A stretch of 64,000 nt of DNA, taken from NCBI RefSeq assembly GCF_900187295.1, contig NZ_LT906473.1, positions 2,480,001 through 2,544,000 on the forward strand, in the 5' to 3' direction. Each line of letters opens with the position of its first letter. Position 1 is the first letter of the stretch. The stretch is from Corynebacterium cystitidis. GTDB lineage: Bacteria; Actinomycetota; Actinomycetes; Mycobacteriales; Mycobacteriaceae. The translations under genes and the position numbers were made by a program. The notes under the pieces are model-generated. The model saw only the letters and a program-made list of their open reading frames with translations, was not told the origin of the DNA and ran no database searches. This document shows, piece after piece, positions 8,007-17,019 of this stretch.

Positions 8007-8975
8007 ATGAACATGTCCAACCGCCCTCTAAAACCCGCTAAATCGATCGGTCAACATGTGTATCGTTTACGGCGACGCGGCATGACCGTCAGAAACGTCG
8101 AAGCAGAACAGTGGTTCTCAAACGTGAGCTACTACCGTTTATCGGCTTACTGGTATCCAGCACGCAAAATAGCTGCAGACGGATCGACCCGCGCTGATGA
8201 GTTTGTTCCAGACACCAATTTCTCAGATGTTACTCGGCTCTACGAAGCAGACCGGAAACTCCGGACCCTCATCCATGATGGAATGGAGCGCATCGAAATA
8301 GCGATGCGGACCCAGATTACTGAAACTCTGTGCGCCAAACAGCCAAATGAACCAGACTTTTATCTTTCTTCTGGTGGCTTCCGAACGAGATTTGATCATG
8401 TCGGATGGCTCTCCACCATCTATGGGCGGCTCAACCGTGGAAAGAAGAATGAGGCGGTCAAGCATTACGCAGCTGAGTATGGGGGACGGTACCCGTTATG
8501 GGTTTTAGCGGAGGTCATGGACTTCTCAGACATGTCTAGGCTTTTTGCTGGGCTTGGAAATAATGACCAGCGAAAAATTGCAGAAAACCTCGACCTCCAC
8601 ATCAACTTCAATACCCTCTCAAATAATCAAAGGGATAGGTTGAGCAAAGGTCATCCGCTAGCGAGCTGGTTGGAACAGTTGACAGTTGTGAGAAATATCT
8701 GCGCCCACCACGGGCGCTTGTGGAACAAATCTTTCGCTCCAGCGTCCGCCGAAATCCTGAAGCACAATGGAAATCTCCACCTGATTCCAGGCCCACAAAA
8801 TGAACGGATCTTTGGCTCTATGGTCTTCATGTCGCATCTTCTGCGAAAAATCTCCCCCGGCACAACGTGGCCAGAGAAAGTAATTCACCTTTTAACCGAT
8901 TCTTTTCTGCCGAACCCTCTTGTACGAGCTAACAGCCTCGGGATCCCTCAAGGGTGGGATCAACAAACTATTTGA
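8007..8975 (+). CDS. Abi_2 family abortive-infection protein (AbiD/AbiF-like)
   Basis: Putative phage-defence effector of the Abi_2 family (PF07751), proteins linked to HEPN RNases. Signatures are the N-terminal KSIGQHVYRLRRRG and SYYRLSAYWYP, the YEADRKLRTLI and IEIAMRTQI helices, and the C-terminal RNICAHHGRLWN near residue 230, which is an R-x4-H HEPN-type motif. Length is about 322 residues, normal for the group. GTG 8001, ATG 8007 and ATG 8013 are all possible starts. None has a clear ribosome site, and I list 8007. A promoter and a hairpin RNA lie directly upstream. The gene looks intact amid decayed toxin-antitoxin genes, suggesting it is still selected. Confidence 0.85.
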   Translation: MNMSNRPLKPAKSIGQHVYRLRRRGMTVRNVEAEQWFSNVSYYRLSAYWYPARKIAADGSTRADEFVPDTNFSDVTRLYEADRKLRTLIHDGMERIEIAMRTQITETLCAKQPNEPDFYLSSGGFRTRFDHVGWLSTIYGRLNRGKKNEAVKHYAAEYGGRYPLWVLAEVMDFSDMSRLFAGLGNNDQRKIAENLDLHINFNTLSNNQRDRLSKGHPLASWLEQLTVVRNICAHHGRLWNKSFAPASAEILKHNGNLHLIPGPQNERIFGSMVFMSHLLRKISPGTTWPEKVIHLLTDSFLPNPLVRANSLGIPQGWDQQTI

Positions 8976-9185
8976 GCGCCCTGACAGTGAGGATGATCAA
9001 CCATCAGGACCAAAACTTACCATCGGATGTACCCGACAACGTAGTTGACGAGCGCGAAGTGTAGCTCCACAATAGTCCCGATGCAGCCTTACCCAAAGAC
9101 TATGGTTACGAGTGGTAGTTCTCACAAATTGGGTTTGAACATTCGTGTACAGAAACGGAAGACGAAACGGAACCACTTGACGAGA

Positions 9186-9377
9186 TCACTGCGGATTATC
9201 GTCCACGCCAACTTCTCGAGCGAGCGCAGTCATACCACGCGATTTAGCTACATCGCCAAGGGCAGCTTCCACTAGAGCTGGATCCCCGTCTTCGAGAGCC
9301 GCGTTCGGGGAGGCGACAATGTCTCCTTCGGTTTCAAGGTATTCGCTGACATCCCAGGTGCTGACGTTGAGTTCCAT
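9186..9377 (-). pseudogene. HigA-like addiction-module antidote, truncated and without toxin
   Basis: The 63-codon frame starts at ATG 9377 with an AGGAAG ribosome site. It matches the N-terminal two thirds of the COG3636 antidote family: WDVSEYLETEGDIVASPNAA, then EDGDPALVEAALGDVAKSRG and MTALAREVG. The usual continuation of the helix-turn-helix (serine/leucine-rich recognition helix, roughly 30 more residues) is replaced by VDDNPQ and a stop, so DNA binding is doubtful. No RelE/ParE-type toxin gene lies on either side. The 210 bases between this gene and abi hold nothing I recognise. Confidence 0.6.
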
Positions 9378-9480
9378 GGTTCTTCCTACAGAGCTGGGTT
9401 GCTCATTGTTTAGCAGTGTTGATATCGCGTACCTGACTTGGTTTATCGCCAGTGATGGCCAGCATATGTACATGAACAAG

Positions 9481-10504
9481 TTAGCGAGCGGGCAGCTCAA
9501 ACCTCGACGCTCTCCCTTGGCCTTTCGGTGTCAGTTGGTCTTCGTCGACAAGCGTGTCTAAAACTCGTTTCGCTGTGCCGCGCGCCACCCCAGTTAGCTC
9601 CATCACATCGCCTGTCGTAATCGCGTCATGTTCACCCAACCAGGCCCGAATGGTCTGCCACAACGCGTCCATCACGGCAAGGACAGGCGTGCTCGGGGTG
9701 CCGCCGATGAGCGTGGCCTGGACGTACACGCCATCAATTTCTTCAATATGGGGTGGGTTGTGCCCGACAGCAATTATCGCGAGATACATCCGGTCCACGC
9801 CCACACCTTGCTTATCGACGAGGCCGATCGCCCGAAACAGATCTGCCAACGCAGGGTAACGCGCCTCCCGCTGGCTTAAAATATTGGACGAAGTGACGTG
9901 GCCAACAAAACCTCCGGGGCTGCGGACCTCCAGCATGGAGTCCGCCTCAGTCCAGCGCACATCCGTGGGCGTTGACCGATTCCAATCACGGTGGATCACA
10001 CCGTTAAGCAGCGCTTCACGCACAGCGCTTTCAGGCACTCGTGGCAGCTGGATATGGCTTAAGCCCTTTTCCACTGTCACCTTAGTGTTCATCACGGCTA
10101 GGGCCTGCTCGATCACGTCAATTTGTTCGACGAGCGATTGCTCAGCCCGAGGCGAGACCCGATTGATTACTTGACCTGCGGGAACAGAAAAATGGGTAAG
10201 CTCAATCCCACAACGACCCAGTGAGGTAAATAGCAGCGCTGCCGCCTCCGACAATTTACCATCGCTGCGCAGCGCACCAATTGCGCGAAGCAGTTCCTCG
10301 TCGGTGTATTGCAACGGTTCAGTTCCGCGCCAGCGACGAACAATGGCTAAGGCTTCTGGGCGCACATCGCTTATCGACGCTTGCGCCGCTGCCGCCATCG
10401 GATCGAAAGCGCGTGCACGGTCACGGTGTTGCCACCACTCGGAGCGGTCTACTTCTTTGCACGCGTCCCTCTGGTCTCTGCCATTACACCCACCTGCGGA
10501 TTGT
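9481..10504 (-). pseudogene. C-terminal half of an AlbA_2/HATPase_c_4 ATP-binding protein
   Basis: The frame is open from 10504 to the stop at 9481. The upstream part, EWWQHRDRARAFDPM, continues family sequence beyond the first ATG (10398), so the gene has lost its 5' end. The product covers the second half of COG2865-type proteins: VPESAVREALLNGVIHRDW (GHKL N-box-like segment), the RSPGGF segment, RYPALADLFRAIGLVDKQG, and a C-terminal winged helix around ITTGDVMELTGVARGTAKR. The AlbA_2 domain is missing. From 10398 it could still make a 305-residue protein, but no intact start signal is seen. Confidence 0.6.
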
Positions 10505-10586
10505 TAGATTAGATACCCTTCTAATCTAACACTGGAATACCTAATGGTGGATTCATTGTTAGATTAGGCCACCCCTTAATCTCACA
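10502..10586 (-). promoter_or_regulatory. Two TTAGATTAG dyads, 55 bp centre to centre
   Basis: A perfect 11-base dyad, TGTTAGATTAG (10502-10512) and CTAATCTAACA (10521-10531), is followed by an imperfect copy, TGTTAGATTAGG (10557-10568) and CTTAATCTCACA (10575-10586). They lie at the broken 5' end of the AlbA_2/HATPase fragment, as expected for a pair of operators. They could alternatively mark the edge of a lost element. Confidence 0.45.
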
Positions 10587-11091
10587 ATTTTTCGTCGAAA
10601 CGCGAAAACGTGACGGTTTCAATCGTGGACAGCCAGATCAACCACCATCCCCCGACACCGCTTCGACCGCAGTATTGATGAGGCTTGCTGCCGAATGGGC
10701 ATCGTCGACAGTTACGGTGCTGGAGCCATTCTCCACCCCTAGCTCAAGAGCATCACATGGGCGCACGATCAGACCCCACCTACGGGTGGGAGACCAGCGC
10801 AAACCCAGCCCGGAATCATTCCGTACTTCCCCCGTGGGACAGTCACTGTGGTTTTATTCAGGAACTTTATGCAGGAACTTTATACAGGCCGATCGTGGAT
10901 GGTGTCAGCCGATTCGAGGTCAAGGATGATGAGCACAACATCCCCCAATCGAGTGGAGCTAGCCGAGATCTCACTGTCAACCCCTAGCGCAATTACCGCC
11001 GATAAGACATAGTAAACACAAAGCTAGTGCGCAGATACGACGGAGAAAATAACCTCTTTAACTGACTTAACACTGTGAGGAGAATCGCGAC
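10587..11091. other. Gene-free stretch before the DadA-like gene
   Basis: I see no convincing gene. Several short open frames exist but none looks protein-like. One oddity is a 13-base direct repeat around 10859-10885 (AGGAACTTTA twice, 3 bases apart). The last 50 bases should hold the promoter of the downstream oxidase gene. Confidence 0.4.
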
Positions 11092-12327
11092 ATGAAAGCC
11101 TTGATAATCGGTGCCGGGATGACCGGGCTGGCAACAGCATGGCACCTGCAAGAATACGGCTACGAAGTAGAAGTACTCGACAAAATTGGCGTGGCCGCTG
11201 GGGCATCCTGGGGTAATGCTGGCTGGCTTGCACCCGGCAAAACAATCCCTTTGGCAAATTCTTCACTGTGGGGCTACGGCCCTACGGCACTGTTGGACAA
11301 AAACGCTGCACTCAGTGTTCCTTTCCGCGTCGACCCGCAGCTGTGGGCTTTCGTCGCCCAGTTTATGGCGCACGCCAATGACCGAGCATGGGACCGGACT
11401 ATGGCCGCACTCACCCCGGCGGACCTGGGTGCCCTTGCTGCTTTTGATGAGCTTATCGACGGCGGCGTGGACGCTGTCACCCACGAAGGCCCTTTCATTG
11501 TGGGGTTTGAAGAGGCCGGCCAGGCAGCAGGGTTCCTCACAGAGGTTGAGGGGGCTGTCCGCCACGGGCAGGAAATCCCTTTCCGTAAGATTACTTACGA
11601 CGAAGCACTTGAATACGCCCCCATGCTGGCACCACGGGTCAAAGAAATCTACGCCATGGAGGGTCAGCGCTATATCGAGCCGATGGTGTTCTGCGAAGCC
11701 TTAGCGGACAGCATCATTCAGCGTGGCGGCACTATAACCACTGGTGTTGAGGTTGTTGATGTGCAGTCCACCCGTCAACCGGCACTCAAGTTAAGCACCG
11801 GCGAGTGGCTCAACGCTGATGCCGTGGTGATTGCAACTGGGGCGTGGATGCCGCAGCTTGCCCGCCAGCTGGGTGTGCGCACTGTAGTGCAGGCGGGACG
11901 TGGCTACTCGTTCACGGTGGCAACCGAGCAGCCGTCGACGCATTCTGTCTACCTGCCACACACCCGGGTGGCCTGCACCCCAGCACCGACACGTGAGGGG
12001 CGGTTCCAGATCGCGGGCACCATGGAGTTCCGGGGGCCTGACGAACCCTTCCAACCGGGCCGGGTGCGCTCCATGATCGAAGTGACTAAACCGCTGTTTC
12101 AAGGGGTCAACTGGGATGATATTCAAGATCAGTGGGTAGGTTCACGCCCTGTCACCCCAGACGGGTTGCCGCTGGTCGGTGCCACCCAAGCGCCGAACGT
12201 TTATACCTGTGGAGGCCACGGCATGTGGGGCGTTGTGTTGGGGCCGATCTCCGGCAAGCTCTTAGCCCGCCAGATCGCCACTGGTGAAGCAGACCCCATG
12301 TTGGAGGCGTTTGATCCCCTGCGCTAG
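11092..12327 (+). CDS. DadA-like FAD-dependent amino-acid oxidoreductase
   Basis: Flavoprotein of the DAO/DadA family that would oxidatively deaminate a D-amino acid or glycine-like substrate. The N-terminal Rossmann motif GAGMTGLATAWHL (residues 7-19), the acidic residue ending the second strand (VEVLDK), the GASWGNAGWLAP segment and the C-terminal GLPLVG and CGGHGMWGVVLGP segments are all characteristic. Length is 411 residues. The ATG is preceded by GAGGAG at good distance. It is a lone gene with convergent prsW on its right. The substrate cannot be told from sequence alone. Confidence 0.85.
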   Translation: MKALIIGAGMTGLATAWHLQEYGYEVEVLDKIGVAAGASWGNAGWLAPGKTIPLANSSLWGYGPTALLDKNAALSVPFRVDPQLWAFVAQFMAHANDRAWDRTMAALTPADLGALAAFDELIDGGVDAVTHEGPFIVGFEEAGQAAGFLTEVEGAVRHGQEIPFRKITYDEALEYAPMLAPRVKEIYAMEGQRYIEPMVFCEALADSIIQRGGTITTGVEVVDVQSTRQPALKLSTGEWLNADAVVIATGAWMPQLARQLGVRTVVQAGRGYSFTVATEQPSTHSVYLPHTRVACTPAPTREGRFQIAGTMEFRGPDEPFQPGRVRSMIEVTKPLFQGVNWDDIQDQWVGSRPVTPDGLPLVGATQAPNVYTCGGHGMWGVVLGPISGKLLARQIATGEADPMLEAFDPLR

Positions 12328-12449
12328 CAGTTATTCCGCATGACACAGACGACTTCGACGCTGTCTGCAATTTTCGCGCGCCAAAGCCACATCATGGGGA
12401 TAACGTGGCTGGGGCGAAGCACAAACCCTGGCCCGAACTGTAGCTTCTC

Positions 12450-13367
12450 TTACCTGCGGTGCGGGCCCTGCGGAAAGTGTGAGCCCTGCGGAAGCTGCTT
12501 CACCGATGTCAACGCCCCAAAAGTATGCACGTAGGTATCGTCGGCACGCGCGGCGCGCACCGCACGCACCCAGACGTAAATCCACAACCCGTATAAGATG
12601 AGGCCTACCAGAGCAAACTTGACCACGTATGCTGTCTCGGATTCGTGGGCATAATTCCACGCAAAATGCAACGTCAGCGACGCGAGAAAATACACGGCGA
12701 CCACCTGAATGCGCCACGCCAGCGACCTGCCCACCACGTACAGCGCCAGCCCAATCCCCCACCCGACCATGCCGGTAAAACCAACGTGCAGCAGCGGGCC
12801 TGCGACCAGGCGCAGAGCCCACGTCTCCAGCATACCCAGCACGTCAGAGGAGGCATGCAGCGTCCCACCCGCAGAGCCGTAAAGGGCGTTCTCCGTCGCC
12901 TCAAAGCCCAAGCCAACCACCATGCCCACCAAGAAGCCGTGCCACGGGCGTGTGAACTGGCGAAATGACATGAGAATGAACAACACGCCTAAAGCCTTCG
13001 CTGGCTCCTCCGGCCACGCCCCACCAAACGATGCCATCGCTTCTGGCCAGCGCAGCGACAGCGCGAAGCCTACCGCCGCCCCGGCTGAGGGAATCACCAT
13101 CAAAAGTGACACACCCGCGCCCCACATCAAGGAGCACAGAACCCACCAGGCGCTTGTCGACGCCCGCCCCCGCACCGCCGGCGACCGCACCCAAATGGGG
13201 GTGCTGCGCAGAATGAGCAGCACCACCGTTACCAGCAGCATCCCCAAAAGGTTAGTGAGCAACCCTGACAAGGGGTCGACGAGCAGCATTGAGACTGTCA
13301 AAAGAAGCACTACCGGTATAGAAATTGCCACCAGGATGATCAAAGTATTACGGAACAAAGTCGACAT
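12450..13367 (-). CDS. PrsW-family intramembrane metalloprotease
   Basis: Polytopic membrane protein with the three PrsW signatures: PEEPAK in one helix, FEATENALYG in the next, and a His in LHVGFTGMVGWGIG. These are the residues proposed to bind zinc for site-1-type proteolysis. ATG 13367 is chosen because AGGAGGTGAGG lies just upstream; the GTG at 13379 overlaps that ribosome site. Length is 305 residues with about eight hydrophobic segments. The preceding gene (13386-14027) ends about 18 bases upstream, so the pair is likely cotranscribed and may be functionally linked. Confidence 0.85.
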   Translation of the reverse strand: MSTLFRNTLIILVAISIPVVLLLTVSMLLVDPLSGLLTNLLGMLLVTVVLLILRSTPIWVRSPAVRGRASTSAWWVLCSLMWGAGVSLLMVIPSAGAAVGFALSLRWPEAMASFGGAWPEEPAKALGVLFILMSFRQFTRPWHGFLVGMVVGLGFEATENALYGSAGGTLHASSDVLGMLETWALRLVAGPLLHVGFTGMVGWGIGLALYVVGRSLAWRIQVVAVYFLASLTLHFAWNYAHESETAYVVKFALVGLILYGLWIYVWVRAVRAARADDTYVHTFGALTSVKQLPQGSHFPQGPHRR

Positions 13368-13385
13368 CAGTTGCCTCACCTCCTG

Positions 13386-14027
13386 CTAGAGATTCTGAAC
13401 ACCCGGCAGCGGGCGGGTTGGGTGCTCCGGTCCAGGAAGTTGTGGTTTGGGCCTGTCATCAATTTCTGGAAGGTGAGCCAAAACATCGTCTGCTAAGGGT
13501 GATCCTGTCAGATTCTCCCAGATGCGTGATGCCACCTCAGTGACCTCCAGAGTGTCTGCACCCGTGACCTGCACATACAGTACCGTGTTGTCGTAGTCGC
13601 CGTTACCGCGCACAGTCATGGCGATGGTCGGCCCAGTGTATTTATTCGCGTAGAGAAACACGAGGTTATCGCCCACCCTAATCACCTCGCCCGATTTTCC
13701 ATCCAACCAGTCGGAATGGGCGCGGACTTGGCGTCGTAACGTGCGCTCTGGATCGTCCGTCCACTCCGAACTGGAGGCGGTCACCGTGACATCGCCACAG
13801 GTCCACCCCTGCTGCGACGTTGCGTGATAATCCACTGTGCACACCAGCTGATCGATCGGCTCCGCCCACCCCTGCCCCACAGAAAGCTCGACTTTCTCCA
13901 ACTCTGGCGCCGGGTCTGGCACAGCCCACACCACCAGCGCCGGAAGAGCAAGAAACGCAGCTACCGCGGCGAGTGACGAAGAAAAAAGTCTGTAGGTACG
14001 ACGCGGACCGAAACGATACGAAGGCAT
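13386..14027 (-). CDS. Membrane-anchored protein of unknown function upstream of prsW
   Basis: The 213-residue protein has a basic N-terminus (RFGPRRTYR), one TM/signal segment at about residues 14-35, an extracytoplasmic domain with two Cys (Cys63 region and TCGDV) that may form a disulfide, and a Pro-rich tail. I do not recognise the family. The topology, one helix and an exported domain, would suit a substrate or partner of the PrsW protease encoded next, but this is inference from gene order. It is divergent from the M13 peptidase gene, which starts 29 bases away. Confidence 0.7.
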   Translation of the reverse strand: MPSYRFGPRRTYRLFSSSLAAVAAFLALPALVVWAVPDPAPELEKVELSVGQGWAEPIDQLVCTVDYHATSQQGWTCGDVTVTASSSEWTDDPERTLRRQVRAHSDWLDGKSGEVIRVGDNLVFLYANKYTGPTIAMTVRGNGDYDNTVLYVQVTGADTLEVTEVASRIWENLTGSPLADDVLAHLPEIDDRPKPQLPGPEHPTRPLPGVQNL

Positions 14028-14056
14028 GGACCCAGCCTAATAGTTAGAGTGGAGAC

Positions 14057-15988
14057 ATGAACGACCTCTATCAATTTGTTAACGGACCATGGCTAGACAC
14101 CCATGTTATTCCCGACGACCGTGGCGTTGACGGCACCTTCCACAAATTACGCGACGATGCAGAAGCCAACGTCCACGACATCGTAACTGGTGGCAGCGGC
14201 TTGGCCACCGACCTGTTCTCCTCTTTCATGGACACTGACACGATCAACCAAGCCGGCATCACACCACTAGACGAGGACTTTGCCTTACTGTCTGTGGCTG
14301 ACATCGACGAATTTGCCACCAACTTAGGCAAGTTAGAGCGCGTTGGTGTGGGCGCCCCACTCACCTACTTCATTGAGAAGGACTCCCAGGGCGAAAACGC
14401 GGTGGCCTACTTGATGCAGTCGGGGCTGGGGCTTCCCGACGAGGCCTACTACCGCGCCGAACCCCACGCGGAAACACTTGCCGCCTACGAAAAACACGTC
14501 GCGGAGATGCTCAAGTTCTTAAACCCTGAGGTCCTGTTTGGCCTTCCGGTGGAGGCTGCCACCACCCGGATCGTCAACATGGAGAAGGAGCTGGCAGCTG
14601 GCCATTGGGACGTGGTGAAAACCCGCGACGCGGTAGCCACCTACAACCCGGTGGATATTTCTGAACTGCCGGCGATCATCCAAACACTTCTCGCTGGATC
14701 CGGGTTGACCGAAGGGCGTGTGATCAACATGATGCCTTCGTTCACAGACCACCTCGCACACTTGCTGCGCCCTGAGAACCTCGCCGACTGGCAGCTGTGG
14801 GCCACGTGGTGCATCCTGCGTTCCCGTGCAGGCGTGTTAAGTGAAGAGATCGGGGCGAAGAACTTCGAGTTCTACGGCACCACTTTGTCGGGTGCGACCC
14901 AGCAGCGCGACCGGTGGAAGCGGGGCGTGGGGTTGGCTGAATCCCTGGTTGGGGAAGACATCGGTAAGGAATACGTCAAGCGCCACTTCCCCCGCGAAGC
15001 AAAAGAAAACATGATCGAGCTGGTTTCTTACTTGATTCGCGCCTACCGCATCCGCATCTCCCAACTGGACTGGATGACGGAAAAAACAAGGACACGCGCC
15101 GCAGAAAAACTCGCCCAGTTCAACTCTAAGGTGGGCTACCCCGATATTTGGCGCAGCTACGAAGGCCTCGAGTTCACCCCAGCAGGCACCCACCTGGTAG
15201 ACAACGTGCGCCGCGGCGCCGAATTCGAGCATGACCACCAGCTGAACAAACTGTGTAAGCCGGCTGACCGCGAAGAATGGGTGACCACCCCGCAAACCGT
15301 CAACGCGTTCTACAACCCCGTGGTCAACGACATCACCTTCCCCGCTGCCATCCTGCAACCGCCGTTTTATGACCCCGACGGTGACATCGCCGAAAACTTC
15401 GGTGCCATCGGCGCTGTTATCGGCCATGAAATTGGCCACGGTTTCGACGACCAAGGATCGCGTTACGACGGCCTAGGAAATCTCAACTCCTGGTGGAGCG
15501 AACAGGACCGCGAAGCCTTCGACCAGTTAACTTCGAAGCTGGTCGACCAGTTCGACGGCCTCATCCCCTCCGTTTTGGTGGGCAAAGAAGGCATCGACGG
15601 AGTCAACGGCGAGTTCACCCTCGGTGAAAACATCGGCGACTTGGGTGGCCTTGGTATCGCCGTCGTGGCCTACCAGATGTACCTCGAAGACAAGAACATG
15701 GACAATGGCCCGGAGCAGCCATTCGAGGTCGACGGTGCAGATCCCACGCTCTACGAGGAGGAATACAGTGGCATGCAACGCCTCTTCCTCGCATGGGCAC
15801 GCATCTGGCGCACCGCGATCCGCCCAGAAATGGCCGAGCAATACCTGGCAATCGACCCACACGCACCGGCAGAATTCCGCTGCAACGTCATCGCCGCCAA
15901 CATTGACGCCTTCTACGAGGCCTTCCCCACCATCGACGAATCCTCGCCGATGTGGGTCGCCCCAGAAGACCGCGTCTCCATCTGGTAA
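14057..15988 (+). CDS. M13-family metallopeptidase (PepO/neprilysin-like)
   Basis: Zinc endopeptidase of the M13 family. The zinc site HEIGH is at residues 457-461, followed by GFDDQGSRYD and, about 60 residues on, GENIGDLGGL, which matches the ExxxD third-ligand motif. NAFYNPVVNDITFPAAIL and the C-terminal FRCNVIAANIDAFYEAF segment are also family hallmarks. The 643 residues span the full length. No signal peptide is visible (the protein starts MNDLYQFVNGPWLD), so it is predicted cytoplasmic, as for many actinobacterial members. Confidence 0.93.
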   Translation: MNDLYQFVNGPWLDTHVIPDDRGVDGTFHKLRDDAEANVHDIVTGGSGLATDLFSSFMDTDTINQAGITPLDEDFALLSVADIDEFATNLGKLERVGVGAPLTYFIEKDSQGENAVAYLMQSGLGLPDEAYYRAEPHAETLAAYEKHVAEMLKFLNPEVLFGLPVEAATTRIVNMEKELAAGHWDVVKTRDAVATYNPVDISELPAIIQTLLAGSGLTEGRVINMMPSFTDHLAHLLRPENLADWQLWATWCILRSRAGVLSEEIGAKNFEFYGTTLSGATQQRDRWKRGVGLAESLVGEDIGKEYVKRHFPREAKENMIELVSYLIRAYRIRISQLDWMTEKTRTRAAEKLAQFNSKVGYPDIWRSYEGLEFTPAGTHLVDNVRRGAEFEHDHQLNKLCKPADREEWVTTPQTVNAFYNPVVNDITFPAAILQPPFYDPDGDIAENFGAIGAVIGHEIGHGFDDQGSRYDGLGNLNSWWSEQDREAFDQLTSKLVDQFDGLIPSVLVGKEGIDGVNGEFTLGENIGDLGGLGIAVVAYQMYLEDKNMDNGPEQPFEVDGADPTLYEEEYSGMQRLFLAWARIWRTAIRPEMAEQYLAIDPHAPAEFRCNVIAANIDAFYEAFPTIDESSPMWVAPEDRVSIW

Positions 15989-16039
15989 AAACGCCTCGCA
16001 AGCGGGTGTCGTTCGGCCCCGTCGCCTACGCTATGGGAT

Positions 16040-16963
16040 ATGACACCTCCCCCACGACTGGAACCAGGCGACCCCAACGACAACTACCCGCTGAACGAGC
16101 AGGGAACCGACCATTTCAATGTCGGCGGAGTACGCCGCACCCTCCCCGAGAACAAGCAGTTGGAACAGTTAGTCTCCTACCTGCATGCCACCTACCCGGA
16201 GCCCGAGTTCACCCCACCGTGGAAGGGCGGCTCGGGTGACCCGGACCCGGCGGACCGCTACAGCGCCCTGTTGCCCGACCGCATCACGCACGCCGCCATG
16301 CTAATGCTGGGCTCCGCCGTCGACCACACCATGCCAGGAGTGGCGTTTAGCGAAGGGGTGGAGGTCACCGAGGTGGCGTCGATAAGCGCGGCCCAATTCA
16401 CCCCGTCGGAGCCGACTGGGCGTTGGGCGATTTCGTTGCATCCCGGCGGGTGGTGGCGCGGTGCTGGTGACGCGCTCGAGTACGCGTGGCGCCCCGAGGT
16501 TGCTGCGGCCGCACAGCTATCCGGCACCACCATCCTCGACGTTGACTACCCGTTGGCCCCGGCGCACACCGTGAAGGAGATTCGCGCCGCGGTGGTGCGC
16601 GCCATTGATTACGCACGCAACCAGTCTGCAGGCCCGGTCGCCGCGTGGGGGTACAGCGCCGGCGGTGCGTTAGCCACTTTGGTGGCTTCGCAGGTTGACG
16701 CGCTCGTGCTTACTTTCCCCGACCTGGATTTGGAAGCAGCGCTTAACGACGACCTGCGCGACGGCTTCTCTGTCCCAGCAGTTGAGCGGTGGCCTAGCAC
16801 GTTTGTACAGGTAGCTCTCGAAGATGAAGTAGCTGCCCCACCAGATGTGGGGGACGCGCCACACGTGAAGGTGGCAGAGTATTACTCAACACACAAGATC
16901 GCGACTCCTGCTGTTAACCGTGACAAAATCCAGGATGTGGCCGCGTTTTTGCGCGGTTTTTAG
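16040..16963 (+). CDS. Alpha/beta-hydrolase, esterase of HSL type
   Basis: Predicted serine esterase. It has an HPGGWWRG oxyanion-type motif, the DVDYPLAPAH segment usual in hormone-sensitive-lipase-like enzymes, and the nucleophile elbow GYSAGG. Length is 307 residues. The start at ATG 16040 has only a weak ribosome site. The gene begins 51 bases after the M13 peptidase stop, in the same direction, so they may be cotranscribed. An intrinsic terminator is built into the last codons (16941-16961). The natural ester is unknown. Confidence 0.82.
   Translation: MTPPPRLEPGDPNDNYPLNEQGTDHFNVGGVRRTLPENKQLEQLVSYLHATYPEPEFTPPWKGGSGDPDPADRYSALLPDRITHAAMLMLGSAVDHTMPGVAFSEGVEVTEVASISAAQFTPSEPTGRWAISLHPGGWWRGAGDALEYAWRPEVAAAAQLSGTTILDVDYPLAPAHTVKEIRAAVVRAIDYARNQSAGPVAAWGYSAGGALATLVASQVDALVLTFPDLDLEAALNDDLRDGFSVPAVERWPSTFVQVALEDEVAAPPDVGDAPHVKVAEYYSTHKIATPAVNRDKIQDVAAFLRGF
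16941..16961 (+). terminator. Intrinsic terminator overlapping the esterase stop
   Basis: CCGCG (16941-16945), loop TTTTTG, CGCGG (16952-16956), then five T. The stem encodes the last amino acids and the T-run leads into the TAG stop, so the terminator is embedded in coding sequence. Confidence 0.55.
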
Positions 16964-17019
16964 GGCAGGAATGGTGTTAGCCCACTACAGAATCGTCAAC
17001 GCCCCGCCTGAAGGTACTA

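Noticed and set aside
10675..10987. Two overlapping short plus-strand frames before the DadA-like gene
   Set aside because: No start signals, no recognisable domains, and composition unlike neighbouring proteins.
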